Shown here in pieces: positions 22,519-35,900 of a stretch of 64,000 bases of DNA. Source of the DNA: Symbiodinium natans (Eukaryota; Sar; Dinophyceae; Suessiales; Symbiodiniaceae). The notes beneath the pieces were generated by a model, which worked only from the letters and a program-made list of their open reading frames with translations, did no database searches and had not been told where the DNA came from. A program made the position numbers and the translations under genes. How positions within the stretch are numbered: position 1 is the stretch's first letter; each line of letters begins with the position of its first letter. Where the stretch lies: positions 542,355-606,354 of the forward strand of contig CAJNDS010000480.1 in assembly GCA_905221605.1 (NCBI GenBank), read 5' to 3'.

Positions 22519-23681
22519 GCCCCACTGCTCGGGGCCAACCATCCCTTCCTAGCAGAAACCCCCACCCTCCATCTCGTGCCTAGAGTGTCTCGGGTTAAAG
22601 GCTTTCTGTTCAACCAAGGGCTGTTTGTTTCAAAGAAGTTTATAGTTGCACACGGCGCAGTCAACAGGAAGTCCAAAGCCTTAACCTTAATTCCACAACC
22701 CTAAGCCCTAAGCCCTAAGCCCTCAACCCTAAACCCTAAACCCTAAACCCTAAACCCTAAACCCTAAACTCACAGCATTCCGAGGGTCCTACTCGAAAGG
22801 GTCCTCGTAACCTTGGGGAGTGAAGGAGCCCTAAACTTGGTGTCGTATACCCTATACCGCGAGAATTTCTTTAAGGTATATACCCGAAACCCTAAATCCT
22901 ACATGAACCATAAACCCTTTTAGGGTTTATTCATGGTCCCCAAATTAATCCGACCTCAGAAGCCAAGAATTTTGAGTGTGGGTTGTCTAAGGTTCTGCCT
23001 GAAAGGGTCCATTTACCTGCATTGCATATTCTGAAAATGGGAGTTTACGGACATCGGGGACCCATAAGATAGACCCCCCAATGGTAGGATTCCCGGAATA
23101 ATACGGACCCCAATAAGGTTCCCGATTGTCGGAAACCCCCATTAGCAAAAAGGTGTAGGGTTTAGGGTTTCGGGTTTACATACTTGGGTCTTGAAGGGTC
23201 TCGCCCCAAATATGTACTATGTAGGTACATAAGGCCCCTTGGGTGTGGATCTGCTTTGCAGGGTACCCGAGCCATATCAGGAAGTAGGGATTAAACGATA
23301 AGGACACAGAGATACATATACATCTACATATACACATATATATATATATGTATACATATGCATAGCTTTGGGGGTACCCAAGCTTCTTAGCTGTAAGACC
23401 CTCTCGTTAGCATTGCGTTCCTAAGATGTCGCAGCATGCGGCGCTGAACTGGCACAAGCGACGAAATCTCCCTGGCCAGCGGGACCGCTGAGAACGTAAA
23501 ACATGAGACAGTAAAATGCATGATAGAATGTAGTGTGGTAGATTCATGATTTGTTCAGTGGTTCGTCGGATGTATGCTGTCGATGTAAAGACACCCTACT
23601 GAAACCTGACAAGATAATAGCGCTTTGAGGCAGAGAGGGTTTATGTGGTTGAAGCAGGTGTAGCCCTTGCACGATGCTCTG
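22519..23681. other. Region between gene X and the Ubl-RCC1 gene
   Basis: It contains a CCCTAAA array (22705-22770), a partial MITE C (about 23190-23250), a TA microsatellite (23310-23350) and unique sequence directly upstream of the next gene. No promoter motif could be assigned. Confidence 0.5.
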
Positions 23682-23988
23682 ATGTCTCTTCGCATCGCCG
23701 TCGCATTCTTGAGCGGGCGCCAAACGGTGGTTGAAGCAAAGCCCGACTGGACCATCAATGACTTGCGGAGAGCAGCAGAGCTTTCCTTGGGTGCCGGGGT
23801 GGCCACACTGATGACGGGCACGGGGCAGGTGCTTGAGGGATCAGCGACCTTGAGCCAGGCCGGCTTGCAGAACGAAGAAACCCTGACGGCCACCATACGG
23901 CCGGCAATGATTGCGGCAACGAACAAAGCCTTTGCCTGGATTGCTCTGGATGTTACTGCTTGGGGCCATCCGCGGACTGGTGGCGACT
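23682..23988 (+). CDS. Exon 1: ubiquitin-like domain and first RCC1-like blade
   Basis: Encodes MSLRIAVAFLSGRQTVVEA and onward, including DLRRAAELSLG and LQNEETLTATIR as expected of a ubiquitin-like fold. It then gives a diverged first blade (AFAWIALDVTAWG) and ends GGD plus one base before GT donor GTACGC. Ubiquitin's C-terminal Gly-Gly is not present, so conjugation is unlikely. Confidence 0.75.
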
Positions 23989-26900
23989 GTACGCGTGTCT
24001 GGGTGGCCTAGTTGTACGTTTTTTTGTTTTAAGTTCAAGGCGCCCTTTAAAAGATAACCAACCCAAGCAAGGGTACCCCTTGGGACTCTTCGTATCAGGG
24101 GGAACATCCCAAGGTGCCCTTATGATAGCTCGCCGACTGGGCTACAAGTAGGGCTCCCTTAGTTGTAAGTAGAGTTAGAAGGACCCTAAATTGTGTTACA
24201 AGGATCCTAGCTCAGGTTAGAAGTCCCTGAACTATAGGTAGTATAGTATAAGGGCGGCCCCCTCCTTGTACCAAGGTGTACAGGATCGGCTGGTGGATGT
24301 ACGCCAGATCCAATCCACCCATGGTGCCTTTGCAGCGCTCTGCAGCGACGGGAGCGTGGTGACTTGGGGCGACATGGCAGCTTGGCAGCCCAGGTCGCCC
24401 TAAACCCTAAACCCTAAACCCGAAGCCCTAAACCCTAAACCCTAAACCCTAAACCCCAAACCCCAAACCCTAAACCCTAAACCCTAAACCCTAAACCCTA
24501 AACCCTAAACCCTAAACCCTAGGTGCCCCCTTGGTGCCCGTTTTGCTGGCTTCAAGGCCACCCTAAAATGAAGCAACCAACCCCCAAAAAGGGTACCCTC
24601 TTTGTAAGATGGGTACTGGGCTACCAAGTCAGGGGGGCCCCCAAAAAGGGTTTAGGGTTTAGGGTTTAGGGTTTAGGGTTTAGGGTTAATAGCAAACGGT
24701 TACTGGGCTACCAAGGCAGGAGGGGACTCCAGCCGTGTGCGGCACCGACTGCAGCAGGTGCACCCTATAACTATAAACCCTAAACCCCTAAACCCCTAAA
24801 CCCTAAACCCTAAACCCCTAAACCCTAAACCCTAATTCCCTAAACCCCTAAACCTAAACCTTAAACCCTAAACCCTAAACCCTAAACCCTAAACCCTAAA
24901 CCCTAAACCCTAAACCCTAAAGCTAAACCCTAAACCCTAAACCAGGTGCAGCAGCTCCAGGCCTCTCACGGCGCCTTCGCCGCCGTCCTCCGCGACGGCT
25001 CGGTGGTGACGTGGGGACATCTGGGCTTCGGCGCTGAGAGCCGTGCTCCCCGGACCCAAGAACCCCCCAATTGGGGGCGTTTAGGGTTTAGGGTTTAGGG
25101 CTTAGGGTTTAGGGTTTAGGGTTTAGGGTGTACCGGATGCTACCGAATATTCCCTATAAGTATACTAAGGTATACACGAACCCATAAACTACTCTAATTC
25201 CTCTACTGAGGTGTATGAACCATAAACTACTAGAATTCCTATTAAGGTATATGAACCGTAAACCTTGGGATGTTCCACCATATAGCAACAGTCCTTGATT
25301 GGGATTATCATAGGGGTACTATAAAACCTATTCAGGACTGTTACTATAACGGGAAACATCCCAACATAAACCCCTAAACCCCTAAGCCCCTAAGCCCCTA
25401 AACCCCTAAACCCCTAAACCCCTAAACCCCTAAACCCCTAAACCCTAAACCCTAAACCACTTGTTTCTTTGGACCCCTAGAGGCTGTGCAGGGCCGACTC
25501 GAGGGCGTGCGCGCAGTGCAGGCCAACAAGGCCGCCTTTGCCGCGATCCTGGAGAACGGGCAGGTGGCTTTAGGGTTTAGGGTTAGGGTTTAGGGTTTAG
25601 GGTTTAGGGTTTAGGGTTTAGGGTTTAGGGTTTAGGGTTTAGGGTTTAGGGTTTAGGGTTTAGGGTTTAGGGTTTAGGGTTAGGTTTAGGGTTTAGGGTT
25701 TAGGGTTTAGGGTTTAGGGTTTAGGGTTTAGGGTTTAGGGTTTAGGGTTTAGGGTTTAGGGTTTAGGGTTTAGGGTTTAGGGTTTAGGGTTTAGGGTTTA
25801 GGGTTTAGGGTTTAGGGTTTAGGGCGCGCGGTTCTACCTGTGCTGTGCTTCATAGACTGCTCCCTTTTTGGGGAAGGGTGAGGGATCTCTAACAAGGTAA
25901 ACGACCGTAAAGAGGTGTGTGTGTGTGTTCTATATATATATATATGTATAAATACAGAAGTATATGTATGATTAGAGTGGTCCCAGTACTTATGGTACAT
26001 CTCGCTGCATTGAAGAGGAATTTTGAAGGTTACTCTATAAACCGGGGGTTGTGGTTCTAATTATCCCTAAGATTTCACGTGCCTATCTGGTATATGCCTG
26101 GGCGCTAAAGTTACTATATGGGAACCCCTCTAACGCCCAAGTGTAAAACCCCAAACCCTAAACCCTAAACCCTAAACCCGAACCCTAAAGCCCTACACCC
26201 TAAACCCTAAACCCTAAACCCTGCACCCCAAACCCCAAACCCCAAACCCGAACCATGAAGCTCTACACCTAAACCCCTCAGTGGTGGTTTCACATGTTTG
26301 AGCCCCCAGGTTGTGACCTGGGGACGGGCCGACTCTGGCGGTGACAGCTCGGATGAGCAACTTGCTGTTGAGAATTTTTGAGGGTTTAGGGTTTCGGGTT
26401 TAGGGTTTAGGGTTTAGGGGATTCGGGTGTAGGGTGCAGGGTGGGTTTAGGGCCTTCACAGGGTTCACGAACCGTGCTTGGGGCTTTGGCATTTAGGGCT
26501 TCGGGTTGAGGGTTTAGGGTTTCGGGTTTTTGGATTTAGGGTTTAGGGTTTAGGGGCCCACATAATGTAGCATCCAGGCAGGACGACCTACGAGATGTGC
26601 GCGCCATCCAGGCCAGCAACCAGGCTTTCGCCGCAACTTAATTTAGCTGAATGAGTACACTCTACACCTTTTGGGAAAAAACCTATAACCCTAAACCCTA
26701 AACCCTATAGAACTGAAAGTGTACACTTTTTGGGATTCTATAACCTCATTAGAACTGAAAGCGTGCGCTTTTTTTACGAACTCAGCAACTAAGGCAATAC
26801 GGGGAGACGGCAGCGTGGTGACCTGGGGTGATGGATCCCATGGAGGACCCCCCTGGTTCTGGGTTTAGGGTTTAGGGTTTAGGGTGTAGGGTTTAGGGTG

Positions 26901-29900
26901 TAGGGTTTAGGGTTTAGGGTTTAGGGTTCGAGAACCAGCCGGAGGACGGAGCGAGAGGGTCCAAGACGAACTGTATGATGCGCCTTGGGCCTTGGCGGCT
27001 AGCAACCCTTTCTGAACCGCCTTAGCTTGCACGTATACTGTTATGTATATATATATATACACATAAAGCCAGCACGCCATCTATCCATATATATATATAT
27101 ATAGAGAGAGATAAATAAATAGATATAAATAAATCTAAGTAAATACATATATATATACTTATTTACTTTTTTCTATGTTTATTACTTAGTTATTCATGAT
27201 TTGATTTATTTGTCTATTTATAGTAACTTGTATATATATATATATACGAAGATAGGCATCGCACAAAGGGAATTCAGGGCCGGGCCGAGAATCCAAAGTA
27301 TGTTGGGTTCATTTCGTCCCCAAGGTCTGGTTTACCTATATTTACTTGGGCCTTAACCATATAGGCCCAAAACCCTAATCCCCTAAACCCTAGTCCCTGA
27401 ACCCTAAACCCTATAAGCTTTAGGGCCCCAGGGAAAACAAAAGAAACAGCAATTAGGGTTTAGGGTTTAGGGTTTATGAGGGCATGGTGCATGGGCCCTT
27501 TGGGGGTGCAGGTGTGTGCTATCCAAGCCACGAACTCTAGCTTTGCCGCGCTGCGTACCGACGGCTCCGTCGTCACATGGGCCGGGACGTTTGGTGGGGG
27601 CGGCTGGGCCGCTGTTAGGGAGGTTAGCTTGAGTTTGGGTTGAGGGTTGTTGGTTTAGGGTTTGGGTTTCAGCGTTTAGGGTTTAGGGTTCAGGGTTTAG
27701 GTTAACCTAGGCAGGAAACCAGAGTTCTCACCATAGAAATACTGGGAGTTCTTCAACTTGACTAGTGTTCCTGACGCAGCCGCCCAGGCGACTCAAGCAG
27801 TGTGCAGACTCAACTTCGAGAGGTGCAGCAACTCGGTAGCCTACTTATTAATTAGGGGTCGGAATATTTTCTGATGGTATTTCAAGGTGCCTTTAGAGTT
27901 ATAGTATGATAACCCCCCCCCCCCCCCCCCAGAACCGTGTTTTACTTATTGGGGCCCCTATATTAGAAGCACCCGTCTCTTCACCCCCCATCTGGAGGAA
28001 AACATGGCGGAGAAGCAGACATGAGGGGGTCATGGTTTAGGGTTAGTTTGTGGTCTAGAGTTTAAGGTTTTGTTGAGCTTCGGAGCCCAGGGATGAGGAT
28101 TCTGTGTGTCTGGGGCGCTGTTCCATGGCTTACAAACTGCACGGGCGCGATTCTTTTTCCAACAACACAAGCACGTATACGGTTTCTTTACAGCAGTGCT
28201 TTGACAGCTTCGTAGACTTTTGGCTTTACATGCTACGACTCTGGTTTCTGCGTTGCTTTGTGGTTTTGGCCTTCACGGCCGTCTTTGGCATTGGTGCTCC
28301 ACACCTTGCCGTCTGGAGCCAAACATACATCGCGGGCGGGCTTTTCACTTCCAACCGCTCCTCAAATCCTGAATATCCACACCCCTCCTTGGTCCATCCG
28401 AGAGGATCGGATCACCTCTCAGATCTGCGTAGGGATTCCCATGTCTCTGGCGCACACTTGACACAGGTCCCTTTCCTTTCTCTCATGCTGTGGGATATTC
28501 CTCAACCCCCAGCATTGTTGATCTGTGTGGACGGTTCGTCCTCCATCACACAGAAAAAAGGTTCGTGGACATACTTCTCGCACGCGAATGATTGGCTCCC
28601 TTGACTGCACCAACCTCACCATCGCCAAGTCAGCTTGAACCCCCTTCTCCAAGCGGGCCACTGACCCTTCGGCCTCACACGATGGCGAAGACTCCGCCAT
28701 TCTCTCTTGTCGCATGCCCATTGACTGCTCCCATGACGAAGCAGCCGCCTCACGCAGAGATCTCGCCCCTGCCGCCACATCTTCTCTTCTCCTTTGTTCC
28801 CTTGCCTGCCCTGCTGCACAACTCGGCCCCCTTGAAGCGCAACTTGCTCCTTGATCGTGCCTTGTAAACCGGGCCACCAGCTCGGTCAACTTCTCGTGGT
28901 CCTTTTCTTCCAGCCAGTTTCCGCGGTTCACCAACTCCGACAGCTCCTTGCATTCTTTTTTGCTCAGAGGTCCATCTTGTTGTCGTCGGGCGAGGTCACG
29001 AAGTTTTGGAAGCTTTCTTGCTCCCCTCCTCAAACATTCACGAAGGCACTCCCAAACCGCCAACACTGCGATCAGCGTAACCAATCCCAGGAAATATAGC
29101 TCCCATTCCACCCTCATCGGGTTTTGCCAGTCCTCCTCCTCGCGGCCCTGCTCCTCTCTTCCAGCGCAGCACTTAACCATAACCACCACTAAGACCACTA
29201 TCCTAAACACTCCAACCCACCTTGTTGTTGCTTGTGGCTGCGGCTTCGCTGCTGTTGCTGCTGTCGAGATGTGCTCCTTTTCCGCCCACCGCATTGGCCT
29301 CAACGCCACCACAACGTCGTCCACGTAGAACTCGGCATGCTCCACCACCATCTTTCGGATTCTTGTAGAAGGCGACGGCGAACTTGTAGTAGGCGACGTT
29401 CCAGGCGAACTTGTAGGAGGCGGACTTCCAGGCGAACTTGTAGGAGGCGGACTTCCAGGCGAACTTGTAGGAGGCGAACTTGCCTGAGGCAAACTTCCCG
29501 GCGAACTTGTAGGAGGCGAACTTGTCTGAGGCAAACTTCCAGGCGAACTTGTAGGCGGCGACTTTGACATAAGTGATGGCGGACTCATTGGAGGCGTCCC
29601 AGGTGATCCTGATGAAGGCGACGGCGAACATGTCAAGGGCGAGGTTCCAGGCGAACTTGTAGGAGGCGACGTTCCAGGCGAACTTGTAGGAGGCGACGTT
29701 CCAGGCGAACTTGTAGGAGGCGACGTTCCAGGCGAACTTGTATGAGGCGACGTTCCAGGCGAACTTGTATGAGGCGAACTTCCAGGTGAACTTGTAGGAG
29801 GCACCCTCATAGCTTTCACCCTCGGTTCCGATCTGCTTCTCAGCCCCCACTTTTCTCCAATGTCCTTCAGCCTCTGGCTCGGGACCTGTTTTGTGAGGAT

Positions 29901-32900
29901 ATCCGACAACTGCACCAGTCCTCGCATTTCAACTTCAGATGCCTCGTCCTCCATGAATTGTTCTCGCCACCCAAGATCGCGAGCGCCGCTGTGCTGTCGA
30001 TCATCAACACACACCGGTGTGGGAATATTTGCATATCCCTCAACGTTGCTCTCACTGCCTCCATCATCTGCGCCCCTTCCGTCACCGAGATCACTTCCGC
30101 CTCCGCGCTGCTCAACGTTATTGTGCTATGCCTCCATGACTTCCAGCACAGCACAGTATTCCTCCACACCACCATCGCCCCTCCGTGACTTCGTCGGCCT
30201 TCCGGGGCGAACGATGCGTCCGTAAACGCATACAGATCCCGGGGATCATCTTGCACACTCTTGCCCGTGAACAAGCCCATGCTTCTTGTCGTGTTGATGT
30301 AGGCCAGCAGCTTCTTCGAAATCTTGACCGCTCTCTCTGGATCTCTTGTTGTACACGACGAAACTATAGCCACTGGGAAACTTATCTCTGGTCTCGTACG
30401 CTGCGATAACCAGAGTAGTTCTCCACATCGTTGTTGTGCATCCTTCACATTGGCATCGAACAAGGCTTTTTCTTCCGCGTCGGTGGGGATTTCCGGCATC
30501 TCATGCTCCATCGTTAGCCATTCCTTTGTCGCTGGTAGGATGCTGTACTCATTCTCGGCAGCGTGGGCCCTCACGATCTCCGCGGCGTACCCCTCCTGGG
30601 ACAACGAGTACCCCTCCTCGGTTCTTCGAATTTCCATTCCCAGGAATCTGACTTGCCCTTCCTTCGTCACCCACTGCATGCCGCTCGTCTCCCATTCACT
30701 GTGTAGCCAACTGAAGAAGCCCTTTATGGTTTCATCCTCCCCAACCGCCAGCACATCGTCCACATAGAACACAACGTACCCGATCACGACCTCCTTCCCT
30801 TGCACCACCGCCACAATCTTGAAGAGGTTCGGGTCCGTGACGCACGGCTTTAGCGTAGCTTGCACTTCCACCCCTTTAAGCTCTGCGCTGAACTTCGCCT
30901 CCGCGGCCCGCGTATTCCTGAAGGTGGTCCACCACTTTGGACTTTGTCTGAACCCGTACAACGCTGTTTGCACTAACCAGCATTCCCCTTCTTGGGCCAG
31001 ACCAGCTGCAATCACCGCCTTCGGAACCCTCAAAATGTAGCGTCGCGCCCCTTTTGGCAAAGGTGCTGTCAAAAAGGCAGCTCGGATATCATCAATCGCT
31101 GCGCCCCATCTCTTGTAGCCAGCCTCGGCAATGACTGTTCGGACGATGTCGGCGGTGGCCCCGGCGCTGTAGAGGTCTTGCACAGACAACGTGTCATCTT
31201 CGACCTGGTTGCCGCATGCCACTATCCTCACCTTTCTTTTGTACCTTGCACGATCGGGATTCTCCTTCTCTTCTTCTGGATGCTCAGGTGGTTTCACCGT
31301 CCACACACACTTGCCGTGCACGTACTCCACATCTTCGAGGTTGTCTGCCTCCTCCTTTGTGATTCTCAGGATGGCGCCCTTACCTTCCAAAGCATCGATC
31401 TCCTTCTTCATTGACGGCTTCCATTTCATCAACACCTTCATTGCCTCGCTTTGTCTCACGGTGTGCACCACCTGGAGGTCCGTCATCAGCTTCTCCAACA
31501 ACTCCTCCACATTGTCGGTGTAGATGTTCTCTATGGAGGCCTTTGCCACTCTGGCATCCTTTCTCCTCTGCTTCACTTCTTCTTGATCTTGCTCCTCGAA
31601 AGTATGGACGGCCCTGATGGCTGACACCCTCACTTCAGGTGACCTTGCGGAAGAAGAGCTCGCAGTGTTGGCTGCTCCCGAACTTGGCCTGAGGACTCCG
31701 ACGAGGACAGGTACTTGAGTTCATCTCCCGGCAGGGCAAATCCAAGCTCACGAAGCGTATCGCTGTCTTCCGATGTGAGGCAGTCCGACCCCCTGATGGA
31801 GTATGCTGACAGCGCCACCCTGTCGCCAGTCCACGGCTGCGTTGAATGCCAGCTCCTCGGGTTGAACGTCACAGGACGATTAGCCACTGGAAGAAGCTTG
31901 CCCTTGACCAACTTGTCGCCAATCTTTTCCATGCAACTGATTTCATCCGGTTTTTCTGGCTCTCCCTCCACCCACACCTCTCCGTTCTGGAACTTGGATA
32001 TTGGGAAGACCACCGTTTCAGACGACAAGTCGTTGTGGGAATCTCTATGAGGTTGCGTCCTGAGGTTCCTGAACAACGCCAAGGACGTGAATCGGTGAGT
32101 CGGATGACGGGTCCTCACCCAATGGGCCATCATCTTCGTCGAGTACTTGAACATCTTGACGTTTTTCTTCAAGCCCATGACTCCTCCATGCACGTAGGCG
32201 CCTGTTCCCCACTGCTTTGGGGCCCACATCTCAGGGTCCGGAGGAGAAAAAGCGTCCCTTGAAAGTTCATCGTGTGGAAGGAGGGCCATCAGCATCTCCA
32301 GTGTCTCCTGCGTGATGTTCTCTTTCTCCAAGCACTCCTTTGCGTATCGCTCAGGCGGGGACAAGTTCTTCTCTCGCCCCTCTTCAGGCTCCGATTCCTC
32401 CTCCAACACTCCTGGCGTTTTTTCTTTTGCTCTCCTTGTTGGCGGTTTGTACTTCACTTCACTTCCGCGCAGCTCAGGAAGCAACCTCGGCTCCAGTTCC
32501 GTTGGATCTATGAGGTTCACGCGCACACCCTTTGCCACCACCAGACCACCATCATCTCGTGCCATGATGTGCCCATCCGTGACGTCGCCTGAAGGTCCCC
32601 GATACGATGCTCTTTTCCATCTCGGAGGCATATCCCCCTCAGAGGCTGCCTTCTTTTCACCAGTGCCGGCATACGTTTTTGTCTTGTACCACATCTTGTC
32701 CAAACGCAGGGATCTCTGGCTCATTCGGTCTCATGCGCCTTTCCCACTTTTTCGCAGCAGCATGCTGCGCAGCCAGCGGCCAGTCCCCCGGTGACGCCCT
32801 TGACGATGTCAGCAAAGCTCTCACCGTCCTTTTCGTCCATTTTACTGCTGCTTCGGCTGTGGCGTTCCCTGCCGGTTCGGAACCTGATGTCTTCGTGTGG

Positions 32901-35900
32901 ATTAACCCCACCTCTGCACTCCATTTCCGAAGCGCTCTTGTTCCGAACTCTCTCGCTCTGTCCGAATGAAGCCGATGTAGAGGTAGCCCTTCCTTCATTA
33001 TCGTCAGCCTCATCTCTTGGATTGCCTGCAACGTTTCCGCACCTCTTCGTCCTCTCATCGGGCGAACCAAGTACAGCGTCTCGTACTCCACGGGCTGCTG
33101 AAGCTTCTCAATCTGCTCCTCAAACTTCTTCTTTTCCTTCTCACCATCGACCACATCCTTCTCCTCCTGAACCTCCTTTTTCCCGGAAGACTCCGCGCTA
33201 TCCCGTGAGCTGCAAACTCCACTGTCCCCTCTGCTTGACTCAAACACCACCTCGTCGATGTCCCTTAACACACCACCTTTTTGTGCATCTTGATCAGGGT
33301 GCTCGAGCGTTTCCACCTCCGAGGACATCAAGGGGTTTGCCTTGTTTTGCTCCACAGACTGCAATGACGAAGCACTTTCTAAGGACTGCGTTGCGTGGAC
33401 TCCTTCGGGTTCAAGGACTGCGATGGCGAAGCACTTTCTAAGGACTGCGTGGACTCCTTCGGGTTCAAGGACTGCGAGGGCGATTCTCCATTTTTTCCTC
33501 CCTTGCCTTCCCCTTCAGACTCCGTCGGCTCATAGTCCAGCTCCTCTTCTTCTGCCATCTCCATTTCTCCTTGGGCTTCATCTGGATCCAAATCTTCACG
33601 CGGCTCATCCTTCTTCTTCTTCTGGTCCTGGTTCGGCAAGAACTCCTTTGGCACCCTCAACGCCCCCACCAGAAGATACTTGTAGTCCTTCTCGTACAGG
33701 TCCCTCCCCAACGTCTTGAAAGGACCAGCCAATTGCCCCCCGCTATCTCTTGTTTTTTTTTTGTTTTGGGGGGGGGGGTCCCCTAATAGGATTTCCTAAA
33801 AAGTATGCGGGTTTTAGGACGTGGGGGGGCGGGTTAGAAATAGGAAAACCACTATAGCCCATGTTCCTAGAATTTCCTATTCTGCCTCGTTCTCCACATT
33901 TTGATTTCTCCTTCTCTTTGAAGCAATATGAAGCGATCTTGCTGCTGATAGAACATGCAGTGCAGTGGTCAACTCGCTTCGCCAGGGGCTGGCGTTTCTG
34001 TTGTCAGGTGTATGCTGAAGTCCTGTACTCGCAACCACTCCCATGACCTACCCCCCCCCAGCGTGGGGGAGGAACCTGGAGAGGACACCAGAGGACGCCC
34101 GATCACCCCCGACATAAGCACCGGTTTAGGATGGAAGAGGGGGGCGGAGGCGTTGGAAACACTGTACTGGTGGGCACTTCCATGACCTACCCCCCCCAAC
34201 TTCTTCCTATTTCGGGGCCAGAGGAAGCTTGGGTAGAGGACACTACAGGACCCCCGAGACAGCCGGCCCAGCCCACATTAGCGCCCGGTTTAGGATGGAA
34301 GAGGGGGGGGGAGGCATTGGAAACACTGTACTGGTGGGCACTTCCATGACCTACCCCCCCCAACTTCTTCCTATTTCGGGCCCGTGGGGGAGGACCTTGG
34401 ACCTTTGTGGATCAGCCTGCGTAGAGGACATTATTGGACACCACAGGACCCGGAGACAGCCAGCCCAGCCCACGCTAGCACCGGGTTTAGGATGGAAGAG
34501 GGGGGGCAGGCGTTGGAAACACTGTACTTGTGGGCCCCCCAACTTCTTCCTATTTCGGGGGTCGCGGGGGAGGACCCTGGACCCTTCTGAGGAAGCCTGG
34601 ACACTACACAGCCCCCGACGCAGCCACATCAGCACCGGGTTTAGGATGGAAGATGGGGGGGGGGAGGCATTGGAAGCGCTGTGCTGGCGGGTACTTCCAT
34701 GACCTACCCCAATCGAGTTTCTTCCTTTTTCGGGAGGAGCCTGGACCCTTCTGTCTCTCGAATTGTTGTTTAACTATCTTAGAAACCCAGAGCAACGACA
34801 AGGAAAGAAAACAGATGGATGTGCAGGGGAAGGGCATCGCATATCACTGTATTGGGACGTGGGGGGGCCCCCCCCACATCCAGACCGGCAAGGTGTAGGA
34901 TATTTTCCTATTTCCACCCCCCCCCACGCCCCCCCCCCAGATAACCTGGGGCAATACCAGCCATATCAAGTGCTAACGAAGCTTGAGGATACTCTGTCCT
35001 CCTATGGGGCTTTCCAGTTGCCGCGCTTTGGGTGCAAATGCTGCAGTCGCGCCTGAACGGCACGTGGTCCGCCTGGAGGTGCCTCCTCCACTCCAGACGC
35101 TGTTTGGCGGTCATTGCCTTGATCCTTGGACTCACCACTGCCCGATCATCTATCGCCTTCGCAATCTCCCTTCTCAGGCCCATTGACCACGTTGCCAACT
35201 TCGCTGGGTCCATCTTCATCGCGTTCTCCGACTTCACCCTGACGTCGACTAGGCCATTGATGTGCTCCAAGGCATAGTTCGTACCAATCGTTGTTGGTTT
35301 CCGCGCAGGATGCTCCAAGGCGCCTTGATCGAACGAGTACGTGTCCAAGCCCGTGGCCTTCATGAACTCCAACCACAACTGTGTCCTCCACAAGCTGGCG
35401 TAGTCTCTTCCATCATTCCACAGCGTCTTTGGGTCTCTAGGGTGCTCCACTAAGAACCCCGTGGCCTTTCCAGGTCGCGCAAACTTGCTCACCATGTACA
35501 GCAAGAACATCTTCGCAATCAACTCCGTGTCTCCATCCACACGTTCCCTTTGGGTTTCAGTGAGCTCCGCTAAGGACTCTCTCCCGTACGCACAGGACCT
35601 TCTCGACCTGGAACTTCCCTCCACCTCATCACGGAGAACGTTCGACACGGTGGCCCTCCAAGAAGATCTTCCATTCTTCCGGTGACCGCTGCCCACATGA
35701 GGATCTTGAAGATGCCGTCCTTCGTAAGATCATAAGCCTTGCTCCGCTCAATGTCGACGTTGAGGAGGACCCGATCATCGTCTGCATCCGCTCCAATCGT
35801 CGCCAGCGGATCGTCAAGGGCACCCTTCCCGGAGAACAAGTTCACAACCCATCTTTTGGACTTCAGCAACTTCCTTCTTTCACGTCTTGTCAGCGGGAGG

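Noticed and set aside
28104-28604. Plus-strand protein starting in the LTR with hydrophobic segments
   Set aside because: The same frame start occurs in both LTRs; it is antisense to the element and has no homologous context.
28948-33441. Plus-strand frames of 60-216 residues across the retrotransposon
   Set aside because: They are antisense shadows of the Pol domains, with Ser/Leu/Pro-rich low-information sequence.
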